From positions 124,001 through 188,000 of the forward strand of contig JAJCYT010000031.1 of NCBI GenBank assembly GCA_029262795.1: a stretch of 64,000 bases of DNA. The letters run 5' to 3'. Origin of the DNA: Candidatus Fraserbacteria bacterium. GTDB lineage: Bacteria; Bipolaricaulota; Bipolaricaulia; RBG-16-55-9; JAJCYT01. Under the pieces are notes generated by a model, which worked only from the letters and a program-made list of their open reading frames with translations, ran no database searches and was not told where the DNA came from. Of the stretch, positions 27,899 to 36,581 are shown piece by piece (within the stretch, counting starts at the first letter, position 1; every line of letters begins with the position of its first letter). The translations under genes and the position numbers were made by a program.

Positions 27899-30226
27899 AT
27901 GGCTGAACTTTTAGGGCTAAAATCTGCATTCTCTGAATCACAGGCAGCCGATTTGGCGCAGCAGCTTTATGGTCTGGATGTCACTGCGAAATTATTGACC
28001 GGAGAAATGGATCAAAACTTTCATTTGACTGCTGAATCAGCTGAAGCCTACGTCCTCAAAATCGCCAATGCTTCAGCCAGTGAACCTGTGCTTGATTTTC
28101 AGAATCAGGCCATCGCTCATTTAAATCGGAATTTGGAACAAGATCGTCTTCCTGAAGTTATGGCTGATGTTAATGGGAATTTGATTTCAAGCGTTGAGCA
28201 GAATGGAACACATCATTTGGTCAGGTTGTTGACATTCGTGCCTGGAACATTTTTGTCAGATATTGAGACTCATTCACCGGAACTCATGAAAAGTTTCGGT
28301 GCATTCCTGGGTCGAATGAATCGCGCATTTGAAAGCTTTAATCACCCTGCTGTCCATCGTTATTTGGATTGGGACATGAAGCATGCCAGTTATGTGATTC
28401 GTAAACATCTGGACAAACTTCAGGCTGATCAACGTAGTGTGGTTGAAATGTTTTTGCTCCGCTTTGAAACAGAAGTGCTTCCTGTTTTTCCAGAGCTGAG
28501 AACCAGTGTGATTCATAACGATGCAAATGATTACAATGTGTTGGTCGATGAAACCAACCAAGTTTCAGGTATCATCGACTTTGGCGATATGGTCCACACC
28601 TACACCATTTGTGAACTTGCCATTGGATGTGCCTATGCCATCCTCAACAAAGAACATCTACTTGAAACTATTCTGGAAATGGTGAAAGGTTACCACAAAA
28701 CATTTCCATTGGATAACAATGAACTAGAGATTTTGTTCCATCTAATCTGTATTCGACTTTGCACAAGTGCGGCAATTGCGGCGCATGGTCTGCAACAGCG
28801 CCCCGATGATGAATATTTGCAGATTTCACAAAAGCCTGTGTGGAAGGCGCTTAAACAACTCAACGACATTGATCCACTCCTTGCCACAAATCAGATGAAG
28901 CAAGCGTGTGGTATTGAATTACCTTCAGGTTTGGATGCATCAACTATTGTTGAATTGAGAGATAAACATCTTAATCGCAATTTAAGTGTGGCTTATCAGG
29001 CGCCATTGAAGATCGTTCGGGGCAAAGGCCAGTATCTTTACGATGAATCAGGAAAAGCTTATCTGGATATGGTCAACAACGTTTGCCATGTGGGCCATTG
29101 CCATCCCAAAGTGGTTCAGGCAGGGCAACGACAGATGGCGATGCTCAATACCAACACACGTTACTTGCATGATCGTCTTGTAGAGTTTGCCGAACGTCTT
29201 TGTACGACTATGCCTGATCCCCTCAGTGTTTGTACCTTTGTTTGCACAGGGAGCGAAGCCAACGATTTAGCGTTGAGAATGGCGAAAGCTTACACAGGTG
29301 GTACCGACGTGGTGGTGGTTGAGGGCGCTTATCATGGCCATTTATCCTCGATCATCGACGTGAGCCCATACAAATTCAATCGTCGAGGCGGTGCAGGCAG
29401 ACCTGATCATGTTTATATCACACCGATGCCTGATCCGTATCGAGGCTTGTATCGCAGTGATGATCCAGAAGCGGGCGTGAAATATGGCCAACACGTCAAA
29501 GATTCTATTGATCAGCTTAAAGAGCAAGACCGCAAACTAAATGCCTACTATTGCGAATCCATTCAAGGTGTCGGTGGGCAGATCGTCATGCCAGATGGCT
29601 ACCTCAAAGAAGCTTATTGTCATGTTCGAGATGCCGGTGGGGTTTGCATTGCTGATGAAGTTCAAGTGGGTATGGGACGTGTTGGCTCTCATTTTTGGGC
29701 ATTCGAGACACAAGATGTGATTCCCGATATCGTCACGATTGGCAAGCCACTTGGCAATGGACATCCTGTTGCTGCTGTGATCACGACGCCAGAGATTGCA
29801 TTCGCTTTCAACAACGGCATGGAATATTTCAACACCTTTGGTGGAAATCCTGTTTCATGTGCGATTGGCTTGGCGGTATTGGACGTGATTGAACAAGAAG
29901 GCTTGCAGCAAAACGCACTCGATGTCGGGAATTATTTGATGGATGAATTGAAGACTTTACAGCAGGACCATCAACTGATTGGCGATGTGCGTGGTCTTGG
30001 TTTGTTTATTGGTGTTGAATTGGTATTAGATCGTCAAACGCTTGAACCTGCCACGAAGGAAGCCAACTTCATTTCGGAGTGGATGAAAGATCAAGGTATC
30101 CTTGTCACCACCGAGGGGCCGTTTGCCAATGTGTTTAAGATCAAGCCGCCAATCATTTTCAATAGATCTAATGCGGATTTCTTTGTTCAAAAGCTCGCTG
30201 AAGCATTGAGTCAGTTAGCTGGTTAG
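27899..30226 (+). CDS. APH-type kinase fused to class III phospho-lyase (hydroxylysine or ethanolamine type)
   Basis: The 775-residue fusion starts with an aminoglycoside phosphotransferase-like kinase (about 1-320) with catalytic [10 protein letters not shown] and metal site GIIDFGDM. From about 345 it continues as a class III PLP enzyme with [32 protein letters not shown] and PLP lysine in [10 protein letters not shown]. This second half resembles AGXT2L-type lyases that act on O-phosphoethanolamine or 5-phosphohydroxylysine. The mammalian partners are separate proteins: hydroxylysine kinase and phosphohydroxylysine phospho-lyase. One chain would therefore phosphorylate an amino alcohol and then eliminate phosphate. 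Relatives with an extra M23 peptidase domain exist in other bacteria; it is absent here. Confidence 0.85.
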   Translation: MAELLGLKSAFSESQAADLAQQLYGLDVTAKLLTGEMDQNFHLTAESAEAYVLKIANASASEPVLDFQNQAIAHLNRNLEQDRLPEVMADVNGNLISSVEQNGTHHLVRLLTFVPGTFLSDIETHSPELMKSFGAFLGRMNRAFESFNHPAVHRYLDWDMKHASYVIRKHLDKLQADQRSVVEMFLLRFETEVLPVFPELRTSVIHNDANDYNVLVDETNQVSGIIDFGDMVHTYTICELAIGCAYAILNKEHLLETILEMVKGYHKTFPLDNNELEILFHLICIRLCTSAAIAAHGLQQRPDDEYLQISQKPVWKALKQLNDIDPLLATNQMKQACGIELPSGLDASTIVELRDKHLNRNLSVAYQAPLKIVRGKGQYLYDESGKAYLDMVNNVCHVGHCHPKVVQAGQRQMAMLNTNTRYLHDRLVEFAERLCTTMPDPLSVCTFVCTGSEANDLALRMAKAYTGGTDVVVVEGAYHGHLSSIIDVSPYKFNRRGGAGRPDHVYITPMPDPYRGLYRSDDPEAGVKYGQHVKDSIDQLKEQDRKLNAYYCESIQGVGGQIVMPDGYLKEAYCHVRDAGGVCIADEVQVGMGRVGSHFWAFETQDVIPDIVTIGKPLGNGHPVAAVITTPEIAFAFNNGMEYFNTFGGNPVSCAIGLAVLDVIEQEGLQQNALDVGNYLMDELKTLQQDHQLIGDVRGLGLFIGVELVLDRQTLEPATKEANFISEWMKDQGILVTTEGPFANVFKIKPPIIFNRSNADFFVQKLAEALSQLAG

Positions 30227-30229
30227 TTC

Positions 30230-30334
30230 GCTCACTCATTAGCAGAACATCTGTTTATCCACCTCCATCACAAACTGAGGTGCTCACTGTCTGTCTGGTG
30301 AGGGAAACAACGCCTTACGTAATCCGTATTACCT
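30230..30334. promoter_or_regulatory. Repeat-rich region upstream of parA, possible centromere or operator
   Basis: The 127-base gap holds GCTCACT twice (30230-30236 and 30282-30288) and an inverted repeat CACCTC/GAGGTG (30260-30265 and 30277-30282). It also holds CTCAC/GTGAG (30283-30287 and 30298-30302) and GTAAT/ATTAC (30319-30323 and 30328-30332). Such clustered short repeats are usual where a ParA partner binds. No clear -35/-10 pair stands out. Confidence 0.4.
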
Positions 30335-30353
30335 TTGCCATCATGAATGAACT

Positions 30354-31133
30354 ATGGCAATTACGATATCGATTTCTAATCAAAAGGGTGGCACGGGCAA
30401 AACGACCACGGCTACCAATCTGGCTGCTGGCCTGGCGTTAAAGGGCCACAAAACCTTACTTGTTGATTTTGATGCACAGAAAAACAGTTCAGACTACTTC
30501 GATCTGGTGGCCCCGGAAGTCACTGTGATCGATGTAATGGATGGGCGTTGCAAGGCAGAGGACGCCGTCTATGAAACCGATATAGATCACCTCTATCTTA
30601 TCGGCGGCTCGAAAGAGCTGAAAAACTATGAGGCCACCTTGCTCACTCAACCGGCACGAGAAAGAATTCTGCAACGTCGCCTGCAAGGCATTCAGGAGGA
30701 CGTTGACTTTATTCTTATTGATTGCGCCGGGGATCTTGGCACCACCACACTCAATGCCTTGACTGCGGCGGATTACGTGTTGATTGCCTCTCAGGCAGAG
30801 GAGTTTTCGTTTAGAGGCGTGGAAGATTTGCTTCACACGGTAGACATCATCCGTGATGCGCTCAATCCAAAACTGGAAGTGTTGGGGGTGTTATTGACCA
30901 TGTATCAGAAAACGCTCAGGCATCATCGAGACATTGAGCATCATCTGTTCAGCAATGACACACTGACTGACAAATTGTTTGACACCAAAATTCGGCGCAA
31001 CATTCAATTGTCAAACGCTGCTTCGGTCGGCCAACCTATCCAGCTTTACGACGCCGGATGTCATGGCGCAAAGGATTACACCCTGCTCACGGAGGAGGTT
31101 TTATCCCGATGCCACCAACCCGTACAACTTTAA
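30354..31133 (+). CDS. parA: ParA/Soj-family partition ATPase
   Basis: The 259-residue ATPase has the deviant Walker A motif NQKGGTGKTTTATN, Walker A' LLVDFDAQKN and Walker B ILIDCAGDLG. The last would usually read CPPSLG, so the catalytic loop differs slightly. No N-terminal helix-turn-helix is present, as in chromosomal Soj and type Ib plasmid ParA. The last 25 bases overlap the ribbon-helix-helix gene, which takes the place of parB. No other plasmid or phage gene is near, so this is a stand-alone cassette that may position DNA or another cargo. Confidence 0.9.
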   Translation: MAITISISNQKGGTGKTTTATNLAAGLALKGHKTLLVDFDAQKNSSDYFDLVAPEVTVIDVMDGRCKAEDAVYETDIDHLYLIGGSKELKNYEATLLTQPARERILQRRLQGIQEDVDFILIDCAGDLGTTTLNALTAADYVLIASQAEEFSFRGVEDLLHTVDIIRDALNPKLEVLGVLLTMYQKTLRHHRDIEHHLFSNDTLTDKLFDTKIRRNIQLSNAASVGQPIQLYDAGCHGAKDYTLLTEEVLSRCHQPVQL

Positions 31134-31345
31134 AAGGCGAACCAGCACGGCCTTCCACATTGCCAGGCCAAGACATTCAGCCAGTGGAAGATCGCAAGCA
31201 GTTTGCTTACCGGATGCGCAGGTCGCTGGGGGAAAAGTTTCAACTTTATGCCAAGTACAATCGTGGCATGAATGCCCAAGACCTGATGGAGGAATTGCTG
31301 GAAGAGTTTTTGAGAGATAAGGAGATCAGGCTGCCTGGCGCTTGA
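31109..31345 (+). CDS. Small ribbon-helix-helix protein, probable ParA partner
   Basis: The 78-residue protein starts at the ATG 31109 behind GGAGGAGG, inside the end of parA. An unstructured basic N-terminal tail (about 1-28) precedes a ribbon-helix-helix pattern: strand FAYRMRRS, helix LGEKFQLYAKYN, helix AQDLMEELLEEFLRDKE. ParG and omega, partners of ParF-type ATPases, have the same tail-plus-RHH layout. It is about 40 percent identical, by eye over some 44 residues, to the RHH protein at 45508-45750. The tail would be expected to touch ParA and the RHH dimer to bind DNA. Confidence 0.75.
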   Translation: MPPTRTTLKGEPARPSTLPGQDIQPVEDRKQFAYRMRRSLGEKFQLYAKYNRGMNAQDLMEELLEEFLRDKEIRLPGA

Positions 31346-31350
31346 TTCTC

Positions 31351-31361
31351 CACTGTCTGTC
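31351..31361 (+). repeat. 11-bp direct repeat, downstream copy
   Basis: CACTGTCTGTC lies here and also at 30285-30295, so the copies sit on either side of the parA-RHH genes. They could be binding sites for the RHH protein or chance matches. Confidence 0.35.
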
Positions 31362-31371
31362 CATTCTGCAG

Positions 31372-31412
31372 GAGCAAAGCCGCTGGAAAGTCGCCAGCGG
31401 CTTTGCTCTTTT
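31372..31412 (+). terminator. Strong terminator closing the parA cassette
   Basis: A perfect 15-bp stem (31372-31386 with 31394-31408, 7-base loop) is followed by TTTT and more AT-rich sequence. It separates the parA cassette from the amidohydrolase. Confidence 0.93.
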
Positions 31413-31539
31413 AATTTATGTCTAAACTTGAAAAGGATGAAGCTGGCCCTTGATGGCCTTTTATAGAAATTGCTTTCTTGCAGGCTTGGCAATTATTATG
31501 ACTAAAAGCCATTTCAAGCCAGCCATAAGGGGAGGAATC

Positions 31540-33123
31540 ATGCTGCTAAAATCTCAAACTTTTATCGCATCATTGCTGCTGTTTGTGACTTTTGCCTTAT
31601 CAGTTCAAACAGTTCAAGCGCAAACTGTGGCGTTTGTTAACGTTCATGTGATTCCGATGGATTCGGAACGGATTCTGGAAGACCGTACTGTGATCATTCA
31701 AGATGGCAAAATCTCAGACATTGGCCCATCTGATCAATTGATTGTTCCTGATGGCGTAGACATCATAGATGGCGAAGGTGGCTACTTGATGCCAGGATTG
31801 GCCGACATGCACACGCATCTGGGAGTTTTCGATAATGATCCGCGACACTTGTTGCTCTATCTGGCAGAAGGAACGACCACCGTACGAACTCTCACTGGCT
31901 CTCAGTTGGAATTGAACTGGCGAGATCAGGTGCAGCAGGGGGAATTGCTTGGCCCGTCGATCCTGGTTGGTCGCACGATGTTTGGCATGTATCAGGATTC
32001 TATAGGGCTCAATGGTTTTATTTCGATGTTTCGTCTTGGAGTTTTTGCCTTCCCTTTAGTGTTTATAGGGCTGGCGATGTTGCTTGGATTTCTCCCAAGA
32101 GACCTTTTGATAGGACTTGGTGCTTTAGGCATTGGTGTGCTCAGTTGGATACTTCCATATCCGGCCGCCTCGCCAACATTGTCTACACTGCTTGAACGGC
32201 CAGATGTTTTCGTTTCCGAATCTCCGAGCCAGGCGGTAGAAGAAGTACAGCGAATGCATCAGGCTGGCTTTGATTTCTTTAAAGCTTATGACGGCCTGAC
32301 TGAGCTTGAATTTGTTGCAGCGGTGCGCAAAGCAAATGCCTTGGGGTTTTACACACTTGGTCATTTACCCAATCAAATTCCTATGGAAAAAGCTTTTAGC
32401 ACAGGTTTGCAAGAAATTGCTCACATGGATGAGTTATTGTCTTTTCATTGGATAGACTATGATCCTAATGGTGAAAACGATCCTGAACTTTTACGAAAAG
32501 GGTTTTCTGTCAATTTTGAAACGATTCCAGATACTGTCGCTGTTTTACAAGCATACGATGTGTCTGTTGTTGCCAACCTTTCCACTGATGAAGTACTGTA
32601 TCGCCTCGTCTTCGACACACCAGGCGTATTGGCTGGACCTGAGTATGCGGTTATTCGTCCACAGGCCCTTGAGGCGTGGGCGACAACCGGTCGCAATGTA
32701 ACAAGTTTTGCAGAGCAAGGTCCAAACCGCCGTGACGAAGTGCAACCTTTTTTGGAAGAACTGACACTTGCTTTACATGAAGCAGGTGTGGTCATCACGA
32801 TTGGCACAGATTCCAATGTAGAAGGTTGCATCCCGAGTAATATTCATCGAGAATTTGAATTACTAGTCAAAGCTGGACTTAGCGATTATGAAGCACTTGT
32901 TGCTGGCACCAAAGCGGCCAACGAAGTGGCTGGCCGAATGGGCAAAGGAAATCATTTTGGCACCGTTGAGGTTGGCAAACGCGCAGACCTTATCCTGCTC
33001 AATCATAATCCTTTAGAAAATGTGAGCCACACAAGGGATCGAAAGGGTGTTATGGTCCAAGGTGTGTGGCATACTCAAGAAGAATTGGATGCAATGGTTC
33101 AAGCATTTGTTTCAACTTATTAG
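31540..33123 (+). CDS. Exported amidohydrolase with an inserted membrane hairpin
   Basis: The 527-residue protein starts with a signal peptide (about 1-27, ending VQAQ). It has the metal-dependent amidohydrolase motifs PGLADMHTHLG (about 85-95), TLGHLPN, IAHMDELLSF and ITIGTDSNVEG. It resembles imidazolonepropionase- and prolidase-like members. Residues about 165-184 and 187-206 are strongly hydrophobic and look like two membrane helices placed inside the barrel, which is unusual. I chose the ATG at 31540 because GGGGAGG stands just before it and the signal peptide then begins at residue 1. The stop is TAG. Substrate unknown. Confidence 0.8.
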   Translation: MLLKSQTFIASLLLFVTFALSVQTVQAQTVAFVNVHVIPMDSERILEDRTVIIQDGKISDIGPSDQLIVPDGVDIIDGEGGYLMPGLADMHTHLGVFDNDPRHLLLYLAEGTTTVRTLTGSQLELNWRDQVQQGELLGPSILVGRTMFGMYQDSIGLNGFISMFRLGVFAFPLVFIGLAMLLGFLPRDLLIGLGALGIGVLSWILPYPAASPTLSTLLERPDVFVSESPSQAVEEVQRMHQAGFDFFKAYDGLTELEFVAAVRKANALGFYTLGHLPNQIPMEKAFSTGLQEIAHMDELLSFHWIDYDPNGENDPELLRKGFSVNFETIPDTVAVLQAYDVSVVANLSTDEVLYRLVFDTPGVLAGPEYAVIRPQALEAWATTGRNVTSFAEQGPNRRDEVQPFLEELTLALHEAGVVITIGTDSNVEGCIPSNIHREFELLVKAGLSDYEALVAGTKAANEVAGRMGKGNHFGTVEVGKRADLILLNHNPLENVSHTRDRKGVMVQGVWHTQEELDAMVQAFVSTY

Positions 33124-33253
33124 CTTTTATTTGATCTAAAAGGGAAAACATGATTTATGCCCACCCTGAATTGGGTCTGAGTGGTTATTGATTCAAGGTG
33201 AGTATCGGCATCTCAATATGTCAGCGTCAATAAAAACAATATAGAATCATCTT

Positions 33254-33793
33254 ATGGAATACCGTGAAATGAATCCTGATGAACTTGTCCGAATCGGGGA
33301 AGTCAATCGGGAAGAAGTTGTTAAAGGCATTTACAAGCCAGAACCTGATGAATCTGGGCTTGGCATCATCGCCCACTACAAAAAGCTTGAAAAGCCAGTG
33401 AACCTCAACCATTGGGGCGAAGCAGGCACAGAGAGCCGAATTAAAAGCTGGAAGCCCGCACTTGATAACGGTGGTGCGATGTATGGCGCATTTGAAGGCG
33501 ATACATTTGCTGGTTTCATCATTCTAGGCCCACCACAAAACGATGCTTCTGCTGAAGTGGTTGCTCTGTTCATTGATCGGGATTTCCGTTATCAAGGGGT
33601 GGGTTCAAAGCTTATGCAGTGGGCAGAGGTAAAGTGCAAAGAAATGAATGTCAAAGCCATGTACGTCTATTCCAACCCAACTGTGTCTTCAGCGAATTTC
33701 TATATGAAATCAGGGTTTCAAATCTCTGGTTTGGTTTCAAAACACATCGTCAAGAGTTTGCCTGGTGACCTTGTGCTTGCAAAAAAGATTTGA
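33254..33793 (+). CDS. GNAT acetyltransferase
   Basis: The 179-residue protein has the GNAT core FRYQGVGSKLMQWAEVKC (acetyl-CoA loop QGVGS) and the late strand-helix VYSNPTVSSANFYMKSGFQI. The N-terminal 80 residues, with KKLEKPVNLNHWGEAG, are not typical and may set the substrate. It stands alone between the amidohydrolase and a nucleoside hydrolase. The acceptor is unknown. Confidence 0.85.
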   Translation: MEYREMNPDELVRIGEVNREEVVKGIYKPEPDESGLGIIAHYKKLEKPVNLNHWGEAGTESRIKSWKPALDNGGAMYGAFEGDTFAGFIILGPPQNDASAEVVALFIDRDFRYQGVGSKLMQWAEVKCKEMNVKAMYVYSNPTVSSANFYMKSGFQISGLVSKHIVKSLPGDLVLAKKI

Positions 33794-33907
33794 AAATCAT
33801 CTGTTTAATTATTACTCACAATTCTCCTAAATAGAAAAAATTGGTGAGTTGTCAAAAAACAATTTCGTTTTTACAATCCGCTTGACCTTGTGAAAAAAGG
33901 AATCTTC

Positions 33908-34861
33908 ATGTCCACCAAAATTATTCTCGACACCGATCCTGGCATTGATGATACGATGGCCATCTTTTATGCCATTGCTCATCCTGAAATCGAATTAATT
34001 GCCATGACCAGTATTTTTGGCAATGTGTCTGCAAAAGAAGCGGCACACAATGCATGTACACTATTAGATTATGTCGGTGTTGATGCCGATGTTGCCAAAG
34101 GTGCAGGCAAGCCTTTGGTCGCTGAACCTCGCCCCCACTCCTATCATGTGCATGGTGAAGATGGTTTTGGAAACGTAAATTTGTCTTTGTCGGAAAAACC
34201 TTTGCATGAATTGTCCTCAGCCGAATATCTGGTAGAAAAGACCAAAGCACATCCTGGCGAAATTACTATTGTGGCTGTTGGTCCTCTGACCAATCTTGCG
34301 TTGGCATTGGACATGGACCCACAGATTGTCAACCGCGTGAAAGAAGTCGTTGTCATGGGCGGGGTAGTTTATCATTCGGGCAACGCATCTCCTGTGGCTG
34401 AAGCGAATATCCTTAACGATCCTCATGCCGCCGAAAAAGTGTTTGCGGCTTCCTGGCCTTTGGTGCTGGCTCCAATGGATGTGACCATGCCTGTCGTGTT
34501 TACACCGAATTATTTTGCAGATCTTGCAGATGCAGCACCTAAGATGGGTGGTTTGATGAAACAAATGGCGAAATTCTATATCCGATTTTACAAACGCTAT
34601 CATGGCTTTGACGGCTGTGTGCCTCACGATGTGATGGCGCTGACCTATTTAACAGCACCCGGCATGTTTTTAAGAAAGCGCGGTTCGCTCAGTGTGGTGA
34701 CAGAAGGCATAGCAGTAGGGCAAACGGTTTTTGTACCCTCAGGAAAATTCAAACATGTGGCATTCTGGCAGAATCGACCTCAGCATGATGTGTTGCTGGA
34801 GATTGATGCCAATATGTTCTTGTCGCATTATTTCCAAACCATCGAAAATTGGGAAGCTTAA
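33908..34861 (+). CDS. Inosine-uridine preferring nucleoside hydrolase
   Basis: The 317-residue enzyme splits ribonucleosides into base and ribose. It has the calcium-binding aspartate cluster DTDPGIDDTM at the N-terminus, VAVGPLTNLALAL, EANILNDPHAAEKVF, and the catalytic-side His region in VPHDVMALTYL. I chose the ATG at 33908 with AAGGAA upstream over a GTG six codons earlier. It could feed uracil into the pyrimidine-degradation operon at the start of the window, although the two are 28 kb apart. Confidence 0.92.
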   Translation: MSTKIILDTDPGIDDTMAIFYAIAHPEIELIAMTSIFGNVSAKEAAHNACTLLDYVGVDADVAKGAGKPLVAEPRPHSYHVHGEDGFGNVNLSLSEKPLHELSSAEYLVEKTKAHPGEITIVAVGPLTNLALALDMDPQIVNRVKEVVVMGGVVYHSGNASPVAEANILNDPHAAEKVFAASWPLVLAPMDVTMPVVFTPNYFADLADAAPKMGGLMKQMAKFYIRFYKRYHGFDGCVPHDVMALTYLTAPGMFLRKRGSLSVVTEGIAVGQTVFVPSGKFKHVAFWQNRPQHDVLLEIDANMFLSHYFQTIENWEA

Positions 34862-34866
34862 GTGAC

Positions 34867-35550
34867 ATGCATCCTCTCACAAAGCTGATTCAGAAACAAC
34901 TCAAAGAAGCGGCTGACTCTGACAAAGCAGTTCCGATGCAGGCTTATATGAAAACTGATCAACCGTTCTATGGTGTTCAGGCAAGGGCACGAAAGAAGTT
35001 ACTCAAAACGGCAGTTAAAGATTTTAAAAACATCAGCCGCGATGAATACCAAAAAATCATTTTTGAGTTATGGTCGGGCGAGTATCGTGAAGAGATGTAT
35101 CAGGCATTGGAAGTGGCCTGTCATTATAAAAAATTTCGAGACGAAACCTCCTGGTCTATCTATGGAAAGCTGACCCGAACTGCGACTTGGTGGGACACGA
35201 TTGATTGGATAGCGAGCCAACTCATCGGTTTATTGGTTCTGGAATATCGACATCTGGAATCCCATTTGATTGTATGGTCAGAGGATGAAAGCATGTGGGT
35301 AAGGCGTACTTCTTTGTTGGCACATCTCAAACACAAAGAGGCGACCAACACAAAACTACTCACAGACACTATTTTGAAGCTGTGTCACGAAGAAGAATTT
35401 TTCATTCGTAAAGCGATTGGGTGGGCACTGCGGCAATATTCTCACACCAATCCTGAGTGGGTCAAAACATTTGTGCAGCAGCACGAACAAAAACTTTCCA
35501 ACCTCAGCAAACGTGAGGCATTAAAGCATATTCAGCGTCAGGGATTATAA
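34867..35550 (+). CDS. AlkD-type DNA alkylation repair protein
   Basis: The 227-residue all-helical protein has the HEAT-like pattern of AlkD glycosylases: FYGVQARARKKLLK, LWSGEYREEMYQALEVA, WWDTIDWIAS with the catalytic Asp region, and the highly typical EEFFIRKAIGWALRQYSHTN. It would remove 3- and 7-alkylated purines from DNA. The ATG at 34867, 5 bases after the nucleoside hydrolase stop, fits family length. An in-frame non-ATG start at 34849 is less likely. Confidence 0.9.
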   Translation: MHPLTKLIQKQLKEAADSDKAVPMQAYMKTDQPFYGVQARARKKLLKTAVKDFKNISRDEYQKIIFELWSGEYREEMYQALEVACHYKKFRDETSWSIYGKLTRTATWWDTIDWIASQLIGLLVLEYRHLESHLIVWSEDESMWVRRTSLLAHLKHKEATNTKLLTDTILKLCHEEEFFIRKAIGWALRQYSHTNPEWVKTFVQQHEQKLSNLSKREALKHIQRQGL

Positions 35551-35561
35551 AGCTGAGAAGC

Positions 35562-36569
35562 TTAAATCATTTTGAGAACTGCCCGAAAGCGAACATCTCC
35601 GGCCATCATTTTCTCGAAAGCTTCATTGACCTGTGACAATGGAAACACTTCAATCATCGGTTTAACGCCATGAGCCTGAGCAAAGGCCATTGCATCTGTG
35701 GAGTCCACTGCCGTGCCTGAAGACCACCCTTGAATGCGACGTGTAAAGGACACCAGACCCTGCACATTAATTTCAATTGGCTCCCCTGGCACACCAAGTA
35801 CCATTAAACAGCCTTGGACCCCAAGTCCATCTGACAATGCTGAAATAGAAGCTGCATCCGGCGCGGTGGCCAAAATAGCCTTCGCACCACCCATTGCCAT
35901 GAGTTGCTCAGAAACAGACGCAGCTTGAGTGTCTATGTAGTGATGGGCACCCAACTCTTTTGCAAACGATGCTTTATCAGCGCCACGCGAAATGGCTGCG
36001 ACTTCATAGCCCATTGTCTTTGCGTATTGAATGGCCACGTGCCCCAGGCCGCCCAATCCTTGAATGCCGACCAACTCACCTGGACTTGCTCCAGAGTTTC
36101 TTAGTGCGTTAAAGGAAGTCACGCCCGCACACATCAATGGTGCGGCTTCTTCTAAGGCCATAGCATCAGGAATGTTTGCACAAGCCACAGAGGGTGCAAT
36201 CATATATTCTGCATACCCTCCGTCTGTCGTGATACCAGTGACCTGAGCATTTTCGCAGCGTTGCAGGTGTCCGGCCAAACAGGCATTGCAGGTGCCATCA
36301 TGACCACCATGCCAACCGACACCCACTTTGTCACTGACTTTCAATCGACTTTCGCCTAGGGCAATGGCTTCCACTACGCCAGCCACTTCATGACCAGGAA
36401 CGCGAGGATATTGCTGATTCTGCCAAAGCCCATCAGTGACCAGGTGATCGCTATGGCAAATGCCACAAGCATGTACTTTGATAAGCACTTCACCTGGCTT
36501 GGGTTGAGGAATCTCGCGTTCTTCTTCGTTAAACAATTCGCCTTGTGCTCGAACGGCCATGACTTTCAT
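35562..36569 (-). CDS. Zinc-dependent alcohol dehydrogenase (AdhP-like)
   Basis: The 335-residue medium-chain dehydrogenase has the catalytic zinc ligands in CGICHSDH and GHEVAGVVE. The structural zinc loop has the Cys pattern DGTCNACLAGHLQRCEN, and the Rossmann motif is GIQGLGGLGHVAIQYA. It would interconvert primary alcohols and aldehydes with NAD(H). It is 12 bases downstream of the PLP decarboxylase, on the same strand. The pair could decarboxylate an amino acid and handle the alcohol or aldehyde that follows, but the link is only positional. Confidence 0.92.
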   Translation of the reverse strand: MKVMAVRAQGELFNEEEREIPQPKPGEVLIKVHACGICHSDHLVTDGLWQNQQYPRVPGHEVAGVVEAIALGESRLKVSDKVGVGWHGGHDGTCNACLAGHLQRCENAQVTGITTDGGYAEYMIAPSVACANIPDAMALEEAAPLMCAGVTSFNALRNSGASPGELVGIQGLGGLGHVAIQYAKTMGYEVAAISRGADKASFAKELGAHHYIDTQAASVSEQLMAMGGAKAILATAPDAASISALSDGLGVQGCLMVLGVPGEPIEINVQGLVSFTRRIQGWSSGTAVDSTDAMAFAQAHGVKPMIEVFPLSQVNEAFEKMMAGDVRFRAVLKMI

Positions 36570-36581
36570 AGAGATTCCTTT

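Noticed and set aside
30354-31345. Integrated plasmid or phage carrying parA
   Set aside because: No replication, integrase, transfer or phage gene flanks the cassette; neighbours are ordinary metabolic genes.
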